DNA from: Mycolicibacterium sp. TUM20985 | GTDB lineage: Bacteria; Actinomycetota; Actinomycetes; Mycobacteriales; Mycobacteriaceae | Assembly (NCBI RefSeq): GCF_030295745.1 | Contig: NZ_AP027291.1 | Location: 3,596,001 to 3,660,000, forward strand | Length of the DNA: 64,000 bases | Reading direction: 5' to 3' | In this document: positions 22,100 through 31,629 of the stretch, one piece after another | Layout: each line of letters begins with the position of its first letter | Numbering within the stretch: position 1 is the first letter of the stretch | Position numbers and translations under genes: made by a program | The notes under the pieces: generated by a model | Told to the model about the DNA's origin: nothing | The model's input: the letters and a program-made list of their open reading frames with translations, nothing else | The model's database searches: none

Positions 22100-23706
22100 A
22101 CCATTCCGTTGATGACGAACTTGGACAGCTCTTTTCCGGTCTTGCCGTCGTAGGCGTGCACGGTGCACACCAGGCAGGAGTCGAAGCTGCGGGCCACGTG
22201 CCCCAGCTCGACCGGGTCCTCGGCATCCACGATCGGCGACCCGACGAGTGCCTGCTCGATGGGACCGAGCACCTCCGAACCGTCCCGCGGCCCGATGTTC
22301 CATGCCGTCGGCGTAACCACCTGGTAGTTCTTGATCTTCGAGTTCTCGATGACGATCCAGTCCGCCAGCGCGCCGCGCGCGGCCTCGGTCGCACCGAAGC
22401 CCTTCCCTTCGGCGTGCTCGGTCGGCTTGGTGTAGAAGCTCTCCTTCAGATCCAGTTCGTCGAGCCACTGACGCGCCCACTTGTAGTACTTCGGCGCCTC
22501 GTGCATCCTGGCCATCTGCCGGACGAACACGCTGGGGCCGATCGAGGAGAGCAGGTTGGGGAACAGCGGGTCGTCGTCCTGGTGTGCGGACGCGTTCGGT
22601 CCTCCCGCCGCCATCCGCCTGGCCAGGGGGCCGGCCTCCAGCGGAACGTTGCCCAGCCCGCCGCCGATGTCATAGCGCGGCGACTTCGCCCAGCTGTACT
22701 TGCCCTGCTTGCGACCGGCCTCGGGATCGATCGGGATGGTCTCGCCGTCGAAGGGGTGCAGGGGTTGGCTGCCCTCGTAGAAGGAGTGCGTGACGTCCTC
22801 CCGAACCTTGGCCTGGTCGAAGTCGTGCCAGGAGCCGTTCGCGTAGATCCCGGAGCGGCCGATCAGCGCGGCACTGCGGCCTTCGATGGTCGGGTTCTCG
22901 TACAGGGTGGGGTCGAAGTAGGTGCCCATGGCGAGGTAGTTGCCGACGCCCTGGCCGTACTTGTCCAGACCGACGTCGAGGCAGTAGCGGATGAAGAAGC
23001 CGCAGTCGCTGTTGTACTGCGACTCGTTCTCGTCGACCCAGGCGAGCATGTCCTCCCAGGTCTTGACCTCCAGCCAGCGGTCGACACTGCAGCCCAGCCA
23101 CTGTCCCTCCAGCCACGCGTCCTTCCAGTGCTCGAGGATCGCGATGGAACGCGTGACGTCCGACAGCGTCGGGGCGCACATGACGCCACCGGGAACCATG
23201 AAGCTGGAGTGCGGCCACTGGCCACCGAAGATCGCGTACACCTCGACCGGTTTGCCGGAAAGCACAACGCCCGGTTGATAACTGGTGCCCACGTAGGGGG
23301 CGAACCGGCGGACCGCCTCGGCGTACAGGGGTGACTTCGCGTAGTTCTTGTTGGTCAGGTCGATGGCGAACAGCGCATAGAAGTAGCGCGGAATCGACTG
23401 CAGGGTCTCGGCCGCCTGGCAGATGTTGCGGATCAGCGTGGCATTTGGCGGCATGTGCGTCGCCCAGGCCGTGTCGAGCGCATACGCGGACTTGTAGAGG
23501 TGGCTGCCGCCGCAGATGCCGCAGATGCGCGGACACACGACGAGCCCGGCCTGAGGATCCTTGCCGCGCAGGATGATCTCGAAGCCGCGAAACATGGCGG
23601 CCTCGGTCCAGGCGGAGGTGACGATGCCGTCCTCGATGGTGACTCGAACGTCCAGGTCACCCTCGACTCGCCCGAGGGGGCTGACGTAGAGGTCGAGTGC
23701 TGTCAT
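22096..23706 (-). CDS. hhyL: [NiFe]-hydrogenase large subunit, actinobacterial group 1h
   Basis: The 536-residue catalytic subunit carries the NiFe(CN)2CO centre that splits H2. The L1 motif RICGICGGSH places two Ni-binding cysteines at 62 and 65; L2 (DSCLVCTVH) places the other two at 511 and 514. Nineteen residues follow the terminal His517 (AYDGKTGKELSKFVINGMV), the tail expected to be removed by the adjacent protease. The L1/L2 variants match the high-affinity group 1h enzymes (Hhy of M. smegmatis, Hyd2), which oxidise atmospheric H2. The start at 23706 is chosen because GGAAGG lies eight bases upstream. Confidence 0.95.
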   Translation of the reverse strand: MTALDLYVSPLGRVEGDLDVRVTIEDGIVTSAWTEAAMFRGFEIILRGKDPQAGLVVCPRICGICGGSHLYKSAYALDTAWATHMPPNATLIRNICQAAETLQSIPRYFYALFAIDLTNKNYAKSPLYAEAVRRFAPYVGTSYQPGVVLSGKPVEVYAIFGGQWPHSSFMVPGGVMCAPTLSDVTRSIAILEHWKDAWLEGQWLGCSVDRWLEVKTWEDMLAWVDENESQYNSDCGFFIRYCLDVGLDKYGQGVGNYLAMGTYFDPTLYENPTIEGRSAALIGRSGIYANGSWHDFDQAKVREDVTHSFYEGSQPLHPFDGETIPIDPEAGRKQGKYSWAKSPRYDIGGGLGNVPLEAGPLARRMAAGGPNASAHQDDDPLFPNLLSSIGPSVFVRQMARMHEAPKYYKWARQWLDELDLKESFYTKPTEHAEGKGFGATEAARGALADWIVIENSKIKNYQVVTPTAWNIGPRDGSEVLGPIEQALVGSPIVDAEDPVELGHVARSFDSCLVCTVHAYDGKTGKELSKFVINGMV

Positions 23707-23759
23707 TGTGTGGTCCTTCCGATGGGTCGATTGGTGTGGCAAGCGGTGTCTGGGCACGG

Positions 23760-24725
23760 CTAGACCACGAACATGTCTTCCTTGGACCACTGCGGGGCGG
23801 CGATGCGGGCTGCGGCGGCGTGGGCCATGTAGGTCAGGTGGTCGGTGCCCTCCGGAACTTCCTTCGGGATGACGCCCGCGACCTTCTGGGTCTTGAACAC
23901 CGTTCCGGGGGCCAGATCGAAGTGCGGGAACTCCGGTTCGGTGCAGCCCAGGCAGGGCATGCCGGCGCGGGTCTTGGAGGACTGTCGGTTCCAGAGGATC
24001 CGGTTGCACGGCGAGTGCGTCATCGGGCCACGGCAGCCGAACTCGTAGAACAGGCAACCGGTGCGGGTACCCTCGCCGAACGACATCGTCGACTGCTTGT
24101 ACTCGAAGAATTGCACACGGGTGCAACCGGTTTGGGTGAACGTCTTGAAGAACGTCTCGGGCCGGTGCAGTTCGTCGAGGGTCAGGTCGCCGGCGCGGCC
24201 GGTGGCCAGCGCCACCAGGATCTGGGTGATCCAGTCCGGGTGCGCGGGGCAGCCGGGGATGTTGATGACCGGCAGTCCCATCTTCGACTTGAAGTCCGCC
24301 CCGAGGAAACCGCCCTTGCCACGCTTGTGGAACTGCAGACCGGTGGAACCCGACGGATTCGGCTCCATCGCCGGAATGCCACCCCAGCAGGCGCAGTCAC
24401 CGATGGCGACGACGATCTGCGCGGCGGCAGCCAGCTCGGTGACCCAGTCCTTCATCGGACGGTCCGCGAACATGTCGGCGCGGCCGTCATAGGCTTCCAT
24501 CACGGTGCCCTCGAACACGAAGATGTCAAGTGGCCGTTCGCCACTCGCGCAGTCGTTGAACACCTTCTGGGCGTTCTTGCCCAGCTCGAGTCCGAGCGAG
24601 GGATGCCAGATGAGGTCCAGCCCGAAGTCGACGATCAGGTCGACGACGTTGGGTTCCTCGGCATTGAGGAACGACATGGTGTTACCACTGCACGCGCCTC
24701 CCTGAAACCACAGAACCGAAGCCAT
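23760..24725 (-). CDS. hhyS: [NiFe]-hydrogenase small subunit, actinobacterial group 1h
   Basis: The 321-residue electron-transfer subunit holds three Fe-S clusters. Cluster-binding positions are visible in GACSGNTMSF (Cys12), GDCACWGG, PGCPAHPDW, and the Cys-rich second half (GCLFYEFGCRGP, CNRILWN, MPCLGCTEP). There is no Tat leader, as in other group 1h enzymes and unlike most group 1 hydrogenases, so the complex should stay on the cytoplasmic side. A strong AAAGGAG site precedes the ATG at 24725. hhyL follows after 53 bases. Confidence 0.95.
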   Translation of the reverse strand: MASVLWFQGGACSGNTMSFLNAEEPNVVDLIVDFGLDLIWHPSLGLELGKNAQKVFNDCASGERPLDIFVFEGTVMEAYDGRADMFADRPMKDWVTELAAAAQIVVAIGDCACWGGIPAMEPNPSGSTGLQFHKRGKGGFLGADFKSKMGLPVINIPGCPAHPDWITQILVALATGRAGDLTLDELHRPETFFKTFTQTGCTRVQFFEYKQSTMSFGEGTRTGCLFYEFGCRGPMTHSPCNRILWNRQSSKTRAGMPCLGCTEPEFPHFDLAPGTVFKTQKVAGVIPKEVPEGTDHLTYMAHAAAARIAAPQWSKEDMFVV

Positions 24726-24794
24726 GCGAACTCCTTTCGGCGGCGTCGTTACCGGCGCCTGGGGTGAACCCGATCAATCATGTTGAGCTGACGT

Positions 24795-25343
24795 CTATCT
24801 GAGCTGTCTGCCGAAGGCCTTGGCCACCTGGAGGAGGAAGCCGACGCCGCGGGCCACGTCGGGATCCTTGGCGGCCTTGAGGATTCCGAACAGACCCTTG
24901 GGACCGTTGGGGTGGCTGGCCGCCGCCGTCTTGGCCTCGACGAGCGCATCCCCGAGCTGGGCCAACACCTCGACGGCCTGGGGATCGGTGAGGCGGGACT
25001 CCAGGAGGGTGTTGAGTGCGGGCGTCGCACCGACGACCTTGTCCGACAGCGTGGCGAAACTCGCCGCAAGCCCGGCCAGATCGACTGATTTCAGGGAGTC
25101 GATACCGGGGATCGACTGGGTCGTCCCACCGCCCCGCCCCTTGAACTCACCGATCGCCGACGTGAGGTTGTCACCAATCGTGTCGCTGCGCCGCACCAGG
25201 CCGTCGAGACCCGACACCAGGACCGCCAGCAGATCGGCGTGTTCGAGGAGATCGTTCAGTGACTCGGCCACTCGCGGATCGTCGAGCTTCGCGCGAATCT
25301 GGTCGGCCGGTGACGGTTTCAGCGCCTGTCCATTTGCTGTCAT
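24795..25343 (-). CDS. DUF1641-like helical protein, first gene of the hhy operon
   Basis: The 182-residue protein is helical and rich in Leu/Ala/Asp, with the pattern seen in DUF1641 proteins (LLEHADLLAVLVSGLDGLVRR ... LFGILKAAKDPDVARGVGFLLQVAKAF). DUF1641 members often sit beside formate dehydrogenases, oxidoreductases and hydrogenases without a defined role. A GGAGG site precedes the ATG at 25343, and hhyS starts 69 bases after its stop. As promoter-proximal gene it would set the level of the rest of the operon. Confidence 0.75.
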   Translation of the reverse strand: MTANGQALKPSPADQIRAKLDDPRVAESLNDLLEHADLLAVLVSGLDGLVRRSDTIGDNLTSAIGEFKGRGGGTTQSIPGIDSLKSVDLAGLAASFATLSDKVVGATPALNTLLESRLTDPQAVEVLAQLGDALVEAKTAAASHPNGPKGLFGILKAAKDPDVARGVGFLLQVAKAFGRQLR

Positions 25344-25414
25344 AGCGCCTCCGTGTATCCAATGTGGCCCTGCTCACAAGCTAGCCCGCCGAACTGGCTG
25401 CGCCTATCGCTATC

Positions 25415-25461
25415 GCGCAGATACTGTCAGGATTGCGCACACTTCAATGCGCTGGTGCGCA
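25415..25461. promoter_or_regulatory. Three phased GCGCA repeats in the hhy/AraC divergent region
   Basis: GCGCA occurs at 25415-25419, 25435-25439 and 25457-25461, at steps of 20 and 22 bp, that is about two helical turns, all in the same orientation. The sites lie 72-118 bp upstream of the DUF1641-hhyS start and 87-133 bp upstream of the AraC-type gene. Phased direct repeats are the usual operator form for AraC regulators, so this is a candidate activation site for the hydrogenase operon. Confidence 0.4.
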
Positions 25462-25547
25462 GCGAGATTGGGCCGAACGGGCATGGACGTCATCGATTCC
25501 TTAGGTGAGCCTGGGCTCATGAGAGCCGCCGTCGTCGGGCATCCGTC

Positions 25548-26609
25548 ATGTCGCGCCTGAGTCGCCTCGGCTTCATCGACGTCCGGCACACCGAAGTCCC
25601 AGTGCGCCGCAGGGTCAGATCGCGGGGGGTGCCACCGGCGCTCACCAGCAACGAGGTGTTCTACAGCGAGAATGTTCGCGAAGCGTCGAAGCTGATGGGT
25701 CGGGCGCTGTCGCCCATGACGCTCCACGTCGCCGAGGAGCATCTCGCCGGGTTCGCCGCCGGCATGCACGGCGTGCGGCTACGAAATGTCAGCATGTTGT
25801 ACTTCGACCTCCACGTCCCGGCCTCGATCGACATCCCGCACCACGGCAAGTACTTCGCCGTGCACATGCCGATGAACGGCAGCGCGCTCGCCAGCCACCG
25901 CGGGACGACGTTCGAAGCCAACAGCATCTGTTCGCTGGTGAGCAGTCCCGGCGAATCGCTGACGATGCAGCTCGACATGGACTCCCCGCAGCTGGTCATC
26001 CGCATCGAGGAGCCGGTGATGGTCGCCTACCTCACTCGCGTGATGGGCCGTAGCCTCCAGCATCCCTTGGCATTCGAGCCCGAATTCGACCTGACCTCCG
26101 AGGCCGCCATGCGCTGGCACGCGGCCGTGCAGCTCATCCACACCGAGGTGTTCCACGCCGGTTCACTGGTGCGTCGCGGGCAGGGCATCGGTGCCGTCGA
26201 AGACCTCGTCATGAGTAGTTTGCTGCACCTGCAGCCGTCCAACTACGTCGCGGAGTTCACCTCGCCGCACCGCGCGGACAAGCGCGGCGCGGTGGTCCAG
26301 GCGGCGATCGACTACCTCGACGACCACCTCGCCGAGCACATCACCATGAGTTCGGTGGCCGATGCCGTGCACATGAGCGTGCGCGCCGTGCAACAGGGAT
26401 TCCACGAACAACTCGGCATGACGCCCATGACCTATCTGCGGGAGCGCCGCCTGGAGCGAGTGCACGAAGAGCTCATGGACGCCGCACCCGGCGACGGCGT
26501 CACCGTGACGGCGGTGGCCGAGCGCTGGGGTTTCCACCACCTGGGCAGCTTCGGCGCCGAGTACCGCAGGCGCTGGGACGAATCACCGTCGCAGACGCTG
26601 CGTCGCTAG
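25548..26609 (+). CDS. AraC-family transcriptional regulator, candidate hydrogenase regulator
   Basis: The 353-residue protein has an N-terminal sensor half of AraC_binding_2 type (about 35-210), where IPHHGKYFAVHMPMNGSA and SSPGE are cupin-like strands. The C-terminal double helix-turn-helix (about 255-353) contains TMSSVADAVHMSVRAVQQGF and the second HTH ending VAERWGFHHLGSFGAEYRRRWDESPSQTLRR. It is divergent from the hhy operon and convergent with hypE, i.e. between the structural and maturation arrays. The ligand is unknown. No regulator gene for mycobacterial Hhy is established to my knowledge. Confidence 0.85.
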   Translation: MSRLSRLGFIDVRHTEVPVRRRVRSRGVPPALTSNEVFYSENVREASKLMGRALSPMTLHVAEEHLAGFAAGMHGVRLRNVSMLYFDLHVPASIDIPHHGKYFAVHMPMNGSALASHRGTTFEANSICSLVSSPGESLTMQLDMDSPQLVIRIEEPVMVAYLTRVMGRSLQHPLAFEPEFDLTSEAAMRWHAAVQLIHTEVFHAGSLVRRGQGIGAVEDLVMSSLLHLQPSNYVAEFTSPHRADKRGAVVQAAIDYLDDHLAEHITMSSVADAVHMSVRAVQQGFHEQLGMTPMTYLRERRLERVHEELMDAAPGDGVTVTAVAERWGFHHLGSFGAEYRRRWDESPSQTLRR

Positions 26610-26625
26610 TCCGCCGAGAGGGCCG

Positions 26626-27735
26626 TCAGCAGATGCGTGGGAGCTGCTCGCCGAGTTCGCGTTCGATCACCCGGGTGGTACCGAACGACGTCCGTCCCAC
26701 CGCCATCCCGGGATGCTCGGCGACCACCCGACCGATGACGGTCGCGCCTGCGCCCTCGGGATGTGCGCGCATCGCAGCGAGCACCGCCTCCGTCGCGGCG
26801 GGGTGGACGAAAGCGACCAGCTTCCCCTCGTTCGCCACCTGAAGCGGGTCGAGTCCCAGGAAGCCGCACGCCGAGGCGACCGCCTCCGGTACGGGAATCA
26901 CGCTCTCCTGCAACATTATACCCACTCCGGCCGTCCTAGCGATCTCGATCACCGAGGCGACCAGACCGCCGCGGGTGGGATCGCGCAGCGCGTGGATGCG
27001 ATTGGCACCGTCATCGGCCGCCAGCATCGCGGCGACCAGGCCGTGCAGGGCTGCGCTGTCAGAGGTCACCACCGTGCCGAAGTCGATGCCCTCGCGGACG
27101 CTCATGATCGCCACGCCGTGCTCGCCGACGTTGCCGGAGACGATGACGTCGTCCCCCGGCTCGACCCGCTCCGGGCCGATGTCCACGCCAGCCGGGATCA
27201 CCCCGACGCCTGCGGTGTTGACGAAGAGCTGATCCGCGCTACCCCGGCCGACCACCTTGGTGTCACCGGTGACGATTGCGACGCCGGCGTGGTCGGCCGC
27301 CTTGCCCATGGCTTGAGCGATTCGCCCGAGCACCTCCAGCTCGAGGCCCTCCTCCAGGATGAACCCGGCGGTCAGGCCGAGCGGTTGGGCGCCGCTCATC
27401 GCGAGGTCGTTGATGGTGCCGTTGACGGCCAGGTCCCCGATGTTGCCACCGGGAAAGAACAACGGCTGCACCACGTATGAGTCCGTCGATACCGCGATCC
27501 GTCCGGCAGCCACGGTCAGCACCGCCGAGTCCCGCGACGGTCCCGCGGCACCGAAGGCCGGCAGGAAGAGGTTCTCGATCAGCTCCTCGGAGAGGATGCC
27601 GCCGCCACCGTGGCCCATCACGATGCGCTTGGTCTCCCGCAGGGGCAGCGGGCATACCCAGTCCGCCGGGTCGATCGAGGTGACGACGTCGATTCCCCGG
27701 TCGCTTCGCTCCTGCCCGCCGACCTCCTCAGACAT
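26626..27735 (-). CDS. hypE: Hydrogenase maturation protein HypE
   Basis: The 369-residue AIR-synthase-like enzyme dehydrates the carbamoyl group on its C-terminal Cys to the cyanide ligand of the NiFe centre, working with HypF. The C-terminal PRIC carries the acceptor cysteine as the last residue. The N-terminal [18 protein letters not shown] and [10 protein letters not shown] are the ATP-binding motifs. It starts at 27735, eight bases before the end of hypD. Confidence 0.95.
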   Translation of the reverse strand: MSEEVGGQERSDRGIDVVTSIDPADWVCPLPLRETKRIVMGHGGGGILSEELIENLFLPAFGAAGPSRDSAVLTVAAGRIAVSTDSYVVQPLFFPGGNIGDLAVNGTINDLAMSGAQPLGLTAGFILEEGLELEVLGRIAQAMGKAADHAGVAIVTGDTKVVGRGSADQLFVNTAGVGVIPAGVDIGPERVEPGDDVIVSGNVGEHGVAIMSVREGIDFGTVVTSDSAALHGLVAAMLAADDGANRIHALRDPTRGGLVASVIEIARTAGVGIMLQESVIPVPEAVASACGFLGLDPLQVANEGKLVAFVHPAATEAVLAAMRAHPEGAGATVIGRVVAEHPGMAVGRTSFGTTRVIERELGEQLPRIC

Positions 27736-28828
27736 GCGCGAGATCCAGCCTGCGGAACTGGTAGTAGGCCGCGCACGCGCCTTCGCTGGAGACCATCGTG
27801 GCGCCGAGTGGATTGCGCGGCGTGCACGACTTGCCGAAGGCTGGGCACTCATTGGGCTTCATCAGGCCCTGCAGCACCTCGCCGCTGTGACATTCGGCGG
27901 ACTCCTGGACCGTCATGTGGCCGACGCCGAACTTCTTCTCCGCGTCGAACTCGGCGTAGCGGGAGGACAGCGTCCAGCCCGACTTGGGAATCACCCCGAT
28001 ACCGCGCCACGGCCGGTCGGTGACGACGAAGACGTCCCTGAGCGTCTCCTGGGCGACGACGTTGCCGACCTCGTTCACCGCCCGCGGGTAGGCGTTGCGC
28101 AACTCGACCTTGCCGTCTTCGAGCATGTCGACGAGTTGGCGGACGCCTTCGAGGAGATCGAGCGGTTCGAAGCCCGACACCACGATCGGCACCCCGAACT
28201 CCTCGACCAGCGGGCCGTACTCGGAGGTGCCCATCACGGTGCACACGTGTCCCGCGCCGAGGAATCCCTGTACGCGGTTGGTCGGCGAGGACAAGATGGC
28301 GGTCATCGCCGGTGGCACCAGGACGTGCGAGACCAGCAGGTAGAAGTTCTTCAGGCCCAACCGTTTGGCGTGCACCACCGACATGGCGTTGGCCGGTGCG
28401 GTGGTCTCGAAGCCGACCCCGAAGAACACCACGTCCTTGTCGGGGTTGTCGGCGGCGATCTGCGTGGCGTCCAACGGCGAGTAGACGATTCGGACGTCAC
28501 CCCCGCGTGCACGCACGCTGAACAGGTCTTGCGTGCTGCCCGGCACGCGAAGCATGTCACCGAACGAGCAGAAGATGACGTTGTCGCGGGCCGCGATCTC
28601 CAGCGCCCTGTCGATCATCTCCAGGGGCGTGACGCAGACCGGGCAGCCTGGCCCGTGAATGAATTCGACCGCACCCTCCAACAATTGGTCGATGCCGTTG
28701 CGGATGATCGAGTGCGTCTGACCCCCGCAGACCTCCATGATGGTCCACGGGCGGGTGGCCCGCCGCTTGATCTGATCGACCAGCACGCGCGCGGCGGCGG
28801 GATCGCGAAATTCGTCGAGGTACCTCAT
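27728..28828 (-). CDS. hypD: Hydrogenase maturation protein HypD
   Basis: The 366-residue Fe-S protein forms, with HypC, the scaffold on which Fe(CN)2CO is built. Diagnostic motifs are [26 protein letters not shown], and the C-terminal cysteines of the [4Fe-4S] site ([17 protein letters not shown] with EGACAAYY). The ATG overlaps the hypC stop (ATGA). Confidence 0.95.
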   Translation of the reverse strand: MRYLDEFRDPAAARVLVDQIKRRATRPWTIMEVCGGQTHSIIRNGIDQLLEGAVEFIHGPGCPVCVTPLEMIDRALEIAARDNVIFCSFGDMLRVPGSTQDLFSVRARGGDVRIVYSPLDATQIAADNPDKDVVFFGVGFETTAPANAMSVVHAKRLGLKNFYLLVSHVLVPPAMTAILSSPTNRVQGFLGAGHVCTVMGTSEYGPLVEEFGVPIVVSGFEPLDLLEGVRQLVDMLEDGKVELRNAYPRAVNEVGNVVAQETLRDVFVVTDRPWRGIGVIPKSGWTLSSRYAEFDAEKKFGVGHMTVQESAECHSGEVLQGLMKPNECPAFGKSCTPRNPLGATMVSSEGACAAYYQFRRLDLAHV

Positions 28829-29109
28829 GCCGGCTCACGCCTTTCCTCGTCGCCCGGAGACTGCACACCGGCGAGTTCCTCTTCGAGGAAACCAAGATCG
28901 GCGAACATCTGCAGCGTGTGGTTCGCCGATTCCTCGTCGAGCCGGTTCAATGCGAAACCGGCGTGGACGATCGTGTACTCACCGATCTGGAGATCCGGCA
29001 GGTAGGCCAGACACACCTTCTTGGTGGTGCCACCGAAGTCGACGGTCGCCATTCTGGTGCCCGACTCGTCCCAGATCTTGGTTATCTTGCCGGGGATTCC
29101 GAGGCACAT
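28825..29109 (-). CDS. hypC: Hydrogenase assembly chaperone HypC
   Basis: The 94-residue protein begins MCLGIPGKI; the Cys after the initiator Met binds the iron precursor and hands it to the large subunit. [32 protein letters not shown] is the usual HypC core. The start lies 28 bases inside the end of hypF. The C-terminal tail ([18 protein letters not shown]) is longer than in E. coli HypC. Confidence 0.94.
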   Translation of the reverse strand: MCLGIPGKITKIWDESGTRMATVDFGGTTKKVCLAYLPDLQIGEYTIVHAGFALNRLDEESANHTLQMFADLGFLEEELAGVQSPGDEERREPA

Positions 29110-31421
29110 ACGCCACTTCCTTCTGTCGGGGATTTCTGTGATGCGGCCGCGACCACGGCCTGGCCCAGGGCCAACCCGCCGTCGTTGCACGGCACGACGC
29201 GGTGAGTGAGCACGTCGAACCCGCGGCTGGCCAAGCCGTCCCGGATGCCCTCGAGCAGAAGGCGATTGGCGAAGACGCCGCCGGTGAGGCCGATCGTGGG
29301 GATGCCGGTCGCGGATGCGCACTCGGCGGAGACTTCGACGGTGGCTCGGATGACGGCGTCGTGGAACGCAGCCGCCAGGTCGGCGGTGGCGACGCCGGCA
29401 CGGATGCCGGCCACCAGCCCGACGATGACCGGCGCGGGATCGAGTACGCGGTCGGAGGTGTCGAAGTCGATCGGCACCGAGGTGGGCCCGCCTGCCCGCG
29501 CGACGTGCTCGAGCTCGATCGCGGCCTGGCCCTCGTAGGTCACCTCCTGGCAGACGCCGAGCAGGCTGGACACCGCGTCGAACAACCGCCCCATGCTGGT
29601 CGTCGTGACGCAGCCAATGCCGCGGGGAATCTGCTGAGCCAGCACGTGGCGTCCGTCGGGCCCGACATGGGCGACGGGAGGCAGGTCGACATCCCACGCG
29701 ACGCCGGCCCGTGACATCAGGTCGAGCGCGATGCGGGCCGGTTGCCGCGCCGCACCGTCCCCTCCGGGCAGGGCGAAGGGCTCGAGGTGCCCGACGCGGG
29801 TGAACCGGGACGGCTCAGACAACACCAGAAGCTCACCGCCCCAGATGGTTCCGTCGGTGCCGTATCCGGTGCCGTCGTAGGCCACCGCGAGTACCGGGCT
29901 GCCGAGGCGGCCGTGCTCGGCCAGCAGCGAGACGGCGTGCGCGTGGTGATGCTGCACCCGCAGGACGGGCCCGCCCCGGCGCTGCGCCCAGCGGGTGGTG
30001 GCATAGCCGGGATGCAGGTCACAGGCCACGAGACCGGGCTGTTGGGCCGTCATGAGCGCCAGGTGGTCGAGCGCTCCGGTGAAGCACGACTGCGTCCGCG
30101 GGTCTGCCATGTCGCCGAGATGTGAGGACAGGTGCGCGTGGCCGTCGGGCGCCATCAGACAGAACGTGGTCTTCACGTCACCACCGGTTGCCAGGATCAC
30201 CGGGACCGGGGGCTCGATGGCTTCGGGCGTGGGGACCGACACCGGCAACGGGGCGTACCCCCGAGATCGACGCAGCGGCAGCGTCGCACCATGGTCATCG
30301 ACGGTGAGAACCGAGTCCTCGCATGGCACGTGGATCGGCCGGTCGTGAAGGAGAACTCCGTCGGCGAGTCCGTCGATCCAGGTGAGGTCGTCGTCACGGA
30401 AGACGATTGGCGAGCCTCCCGCGTTGGCCGACGTCATGACGAGCGGGGTCGACCCCACTCGCTCGAAGAGCAGGTGGTGCAGCGGTGAGTAGGCGAGCAT
30501 CACGCCGAGGTCGAGGAGGCCGGGTGCGACGTGGTCCGACACCGTTCCGGGCCGAGCGGGTACCAGGACGATGGGCGCGGCGGCGGACGTCAGCAAGACC
30601 GCTGCGGCGTCGGAGATCTCGGCGACGAGACGAGCGGTGGCCAGATCGGGCACCATCACCGCGAAGGGCTTGGCGGGTCGGGACTTGCGTCGGCGTAGCT
30701 CGGCGACCGCGGCGTCGTCGTCCGCGCGGCAGGCGAGGTGGAAGCCGCCGATACCCTTCACGGCCGCGATTCCGCCCGCCACGAGAACGGTCGCGGCGGC
30801 GGCGATCGGATCCTCGGACCCGCCCAGCCACATCAGCGTCGGCCCGCAGTCCGGGCAGGCGATGGTCTGCGCATGAAACCGGCGATCCGCGGGATCGCCG
30901 TATTCGGCGGTGCACCGCTCGCACATCGGGAACGTCGCCATGGTGGTGGCGGGCCGGTCGTAGGGAAGGTCGGTCATCACGGTGTACCGCGGCCCGCAAT
31001 TGGTGCACGTGATGAACGGGTGACGGTAGCGGCGATCGGCGGGATCCCTCAGTTCGCGCAGGCAGTCCGCGCACGTCGCGACGTCCGGTGGCACGAGGGT
31101 GCGGGGCCCGCCGGAGGAGTTGCTCTCGACGATGCGAAAACCATGATCATTTTGCGGCGCAACGGCCGTCACGCGGATGTCGTCGATGCGCGCCATCGGC
31201 GGCGGGCCGGCCCGAAGATCGGCGACGGCCGCGTCGACGCTCTCGGGGGTGCCCTCGAACTCACAGTGAACGGCGCCAGAATCGTTGGAGACGAAGCCGC
31301 TGACGCCGCGGGCGCGGGCGATTCGCACGACGGCAGGACGGAACCCGACACCTTGAACGACCCCCGTGACGTCCAGCCTCGAACGCACCGTCCGAGCGGG
31401 TGCACACCGAACACGCTTCAT
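29082..31421 (-). CDS. hypF: Carbamoyltransferase HypF
   Basis: The 779-residue enzyme turns carbamoyl phosphate into the carbamoyl group that HypE makes into cyanide. Domains in order: acylphosphatase (about 15-90, VQGVGFRPAVVRIA), two zinc fingers (CADC ... CTNC and CERC ... CPDC, about 105-180), a YrdC-like domain (about 190-370), and a Kae1/TobZ-like carbamoyltransferase (VQHHHAHAVSLLAEHG with metal-binding His residues). I chose ATG 31421, preceded by GGAGG; a GTG at 31436 is also possible. It heads hypF-C-D-E. Confidence 0.94.
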   Translation of the reverse strand: MKRVRCAPARTVRSRLDVTGVVQGVGFRPAVVRIARARGVSGFVSNDSGAVHCEFEGTPESVDAAVADLRAGPPPMARIDDIRVTAVAPQNDHGFRIVESNSSGGPRTLVPPDVATCADCLRELRDPADRRYRHPFITCTNCGPRYTVMTDLPYDRPATTMATFPMCERCTAEYGDPADRRFHAQTIACPDCGPTLMWLGGSEDPIAAAATVLVAGGIAAVKGIGGFHLACRADDDAAVAELRRRKSRPAKPFAVMVPDLATARLVAEISDAAAVLLTSAAAPIVLVPARPGTVSDHVAPGLLDLGVMLAYSPLHHLLFERVGSTPLVMTSANAGGSPIVFRDDDLTWIDGLADGVLLHDRPIHVPCEDSVLTVDDHGATLPLRRSRGYAPLPVSVPTPEAIEPPVPVILATGGDVKTTFCLMAPDGHAHLSSHLGDMADPRTQSCFTGALDHLALMTAQQPGLVACDLHPGYATTRWAQRRGGPVLRVQHHHAHAVSLLAEHGRLGSPVLAVAYDGTGYGTDGTIWGGELLVLSEPSRFTRVGHLEPFALPGGDGAARQPARIALDLMSRAGVAWDVDLPPVAHVGPDGRHVLAQQIPRGIGCVTTTSMGRLFDAVSSLLGVCQEVTYEGQAAIELEHVARAGGPTSVPIDFDTSDRVLDPAPVIVGLVAGIRAGVATADLAAAFHDAVIRATVEVSAECASATGIPTIGLTGGVFANRLLLEGIRDGLASRGFDVLTHRVVPCNDGGLALGQAVVAAASQKSPTEGSGVCASESPAR

Positions 31422-31463
31422 GGGCCTCCAGGGCACGACACACCAGTCGCGTCAATGGGCTGT

Positions 31464-31480
31464 AGTCACGCCTGGTGACT
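31464..31480. promoter_or_regulatory. Inverted repeat in the hypF/hypA divergent promoter region
   Basis: AGTCACGCCTGGTGACT has perfect 6-bp arms around five bases, 43 bp upstream of hypF and 150 bp upstream of hypA. It is the only clean dyad I see in the 208-bp divergent gap. It could be a regulator site or an RNA hairpin in the hypF leader. Confidence 0.4.
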
Positions 31481-31629
31481 CAAGGCTAGACCCGCATCCG
31501 CGTTACGACGATCACTATCGGCAAGGACATTGGTCATCACTTCGACATGCCTGTTCCCTACTCGCCGCCCATGCGAGAGGAATAGGGTGCGCACCATCGA
31601 AGACCACAATCGACGGACGGTGATCCACC

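Noticed and set aside
22096-24725. Group 2a (Huc-type) or group 1d membrane-bound hydrogenase
   Set aside because: The small subunit lacks a Tat leader and the L1/L2 and CSGN motifs fit group 1h (Hhy).
23697-24767. Plus-strand open frame of 356 codons opposite hhyS
   Set aside because: It is a shadow of the hydrogenase small subunit, which has all cluster motifs on the minus strand.
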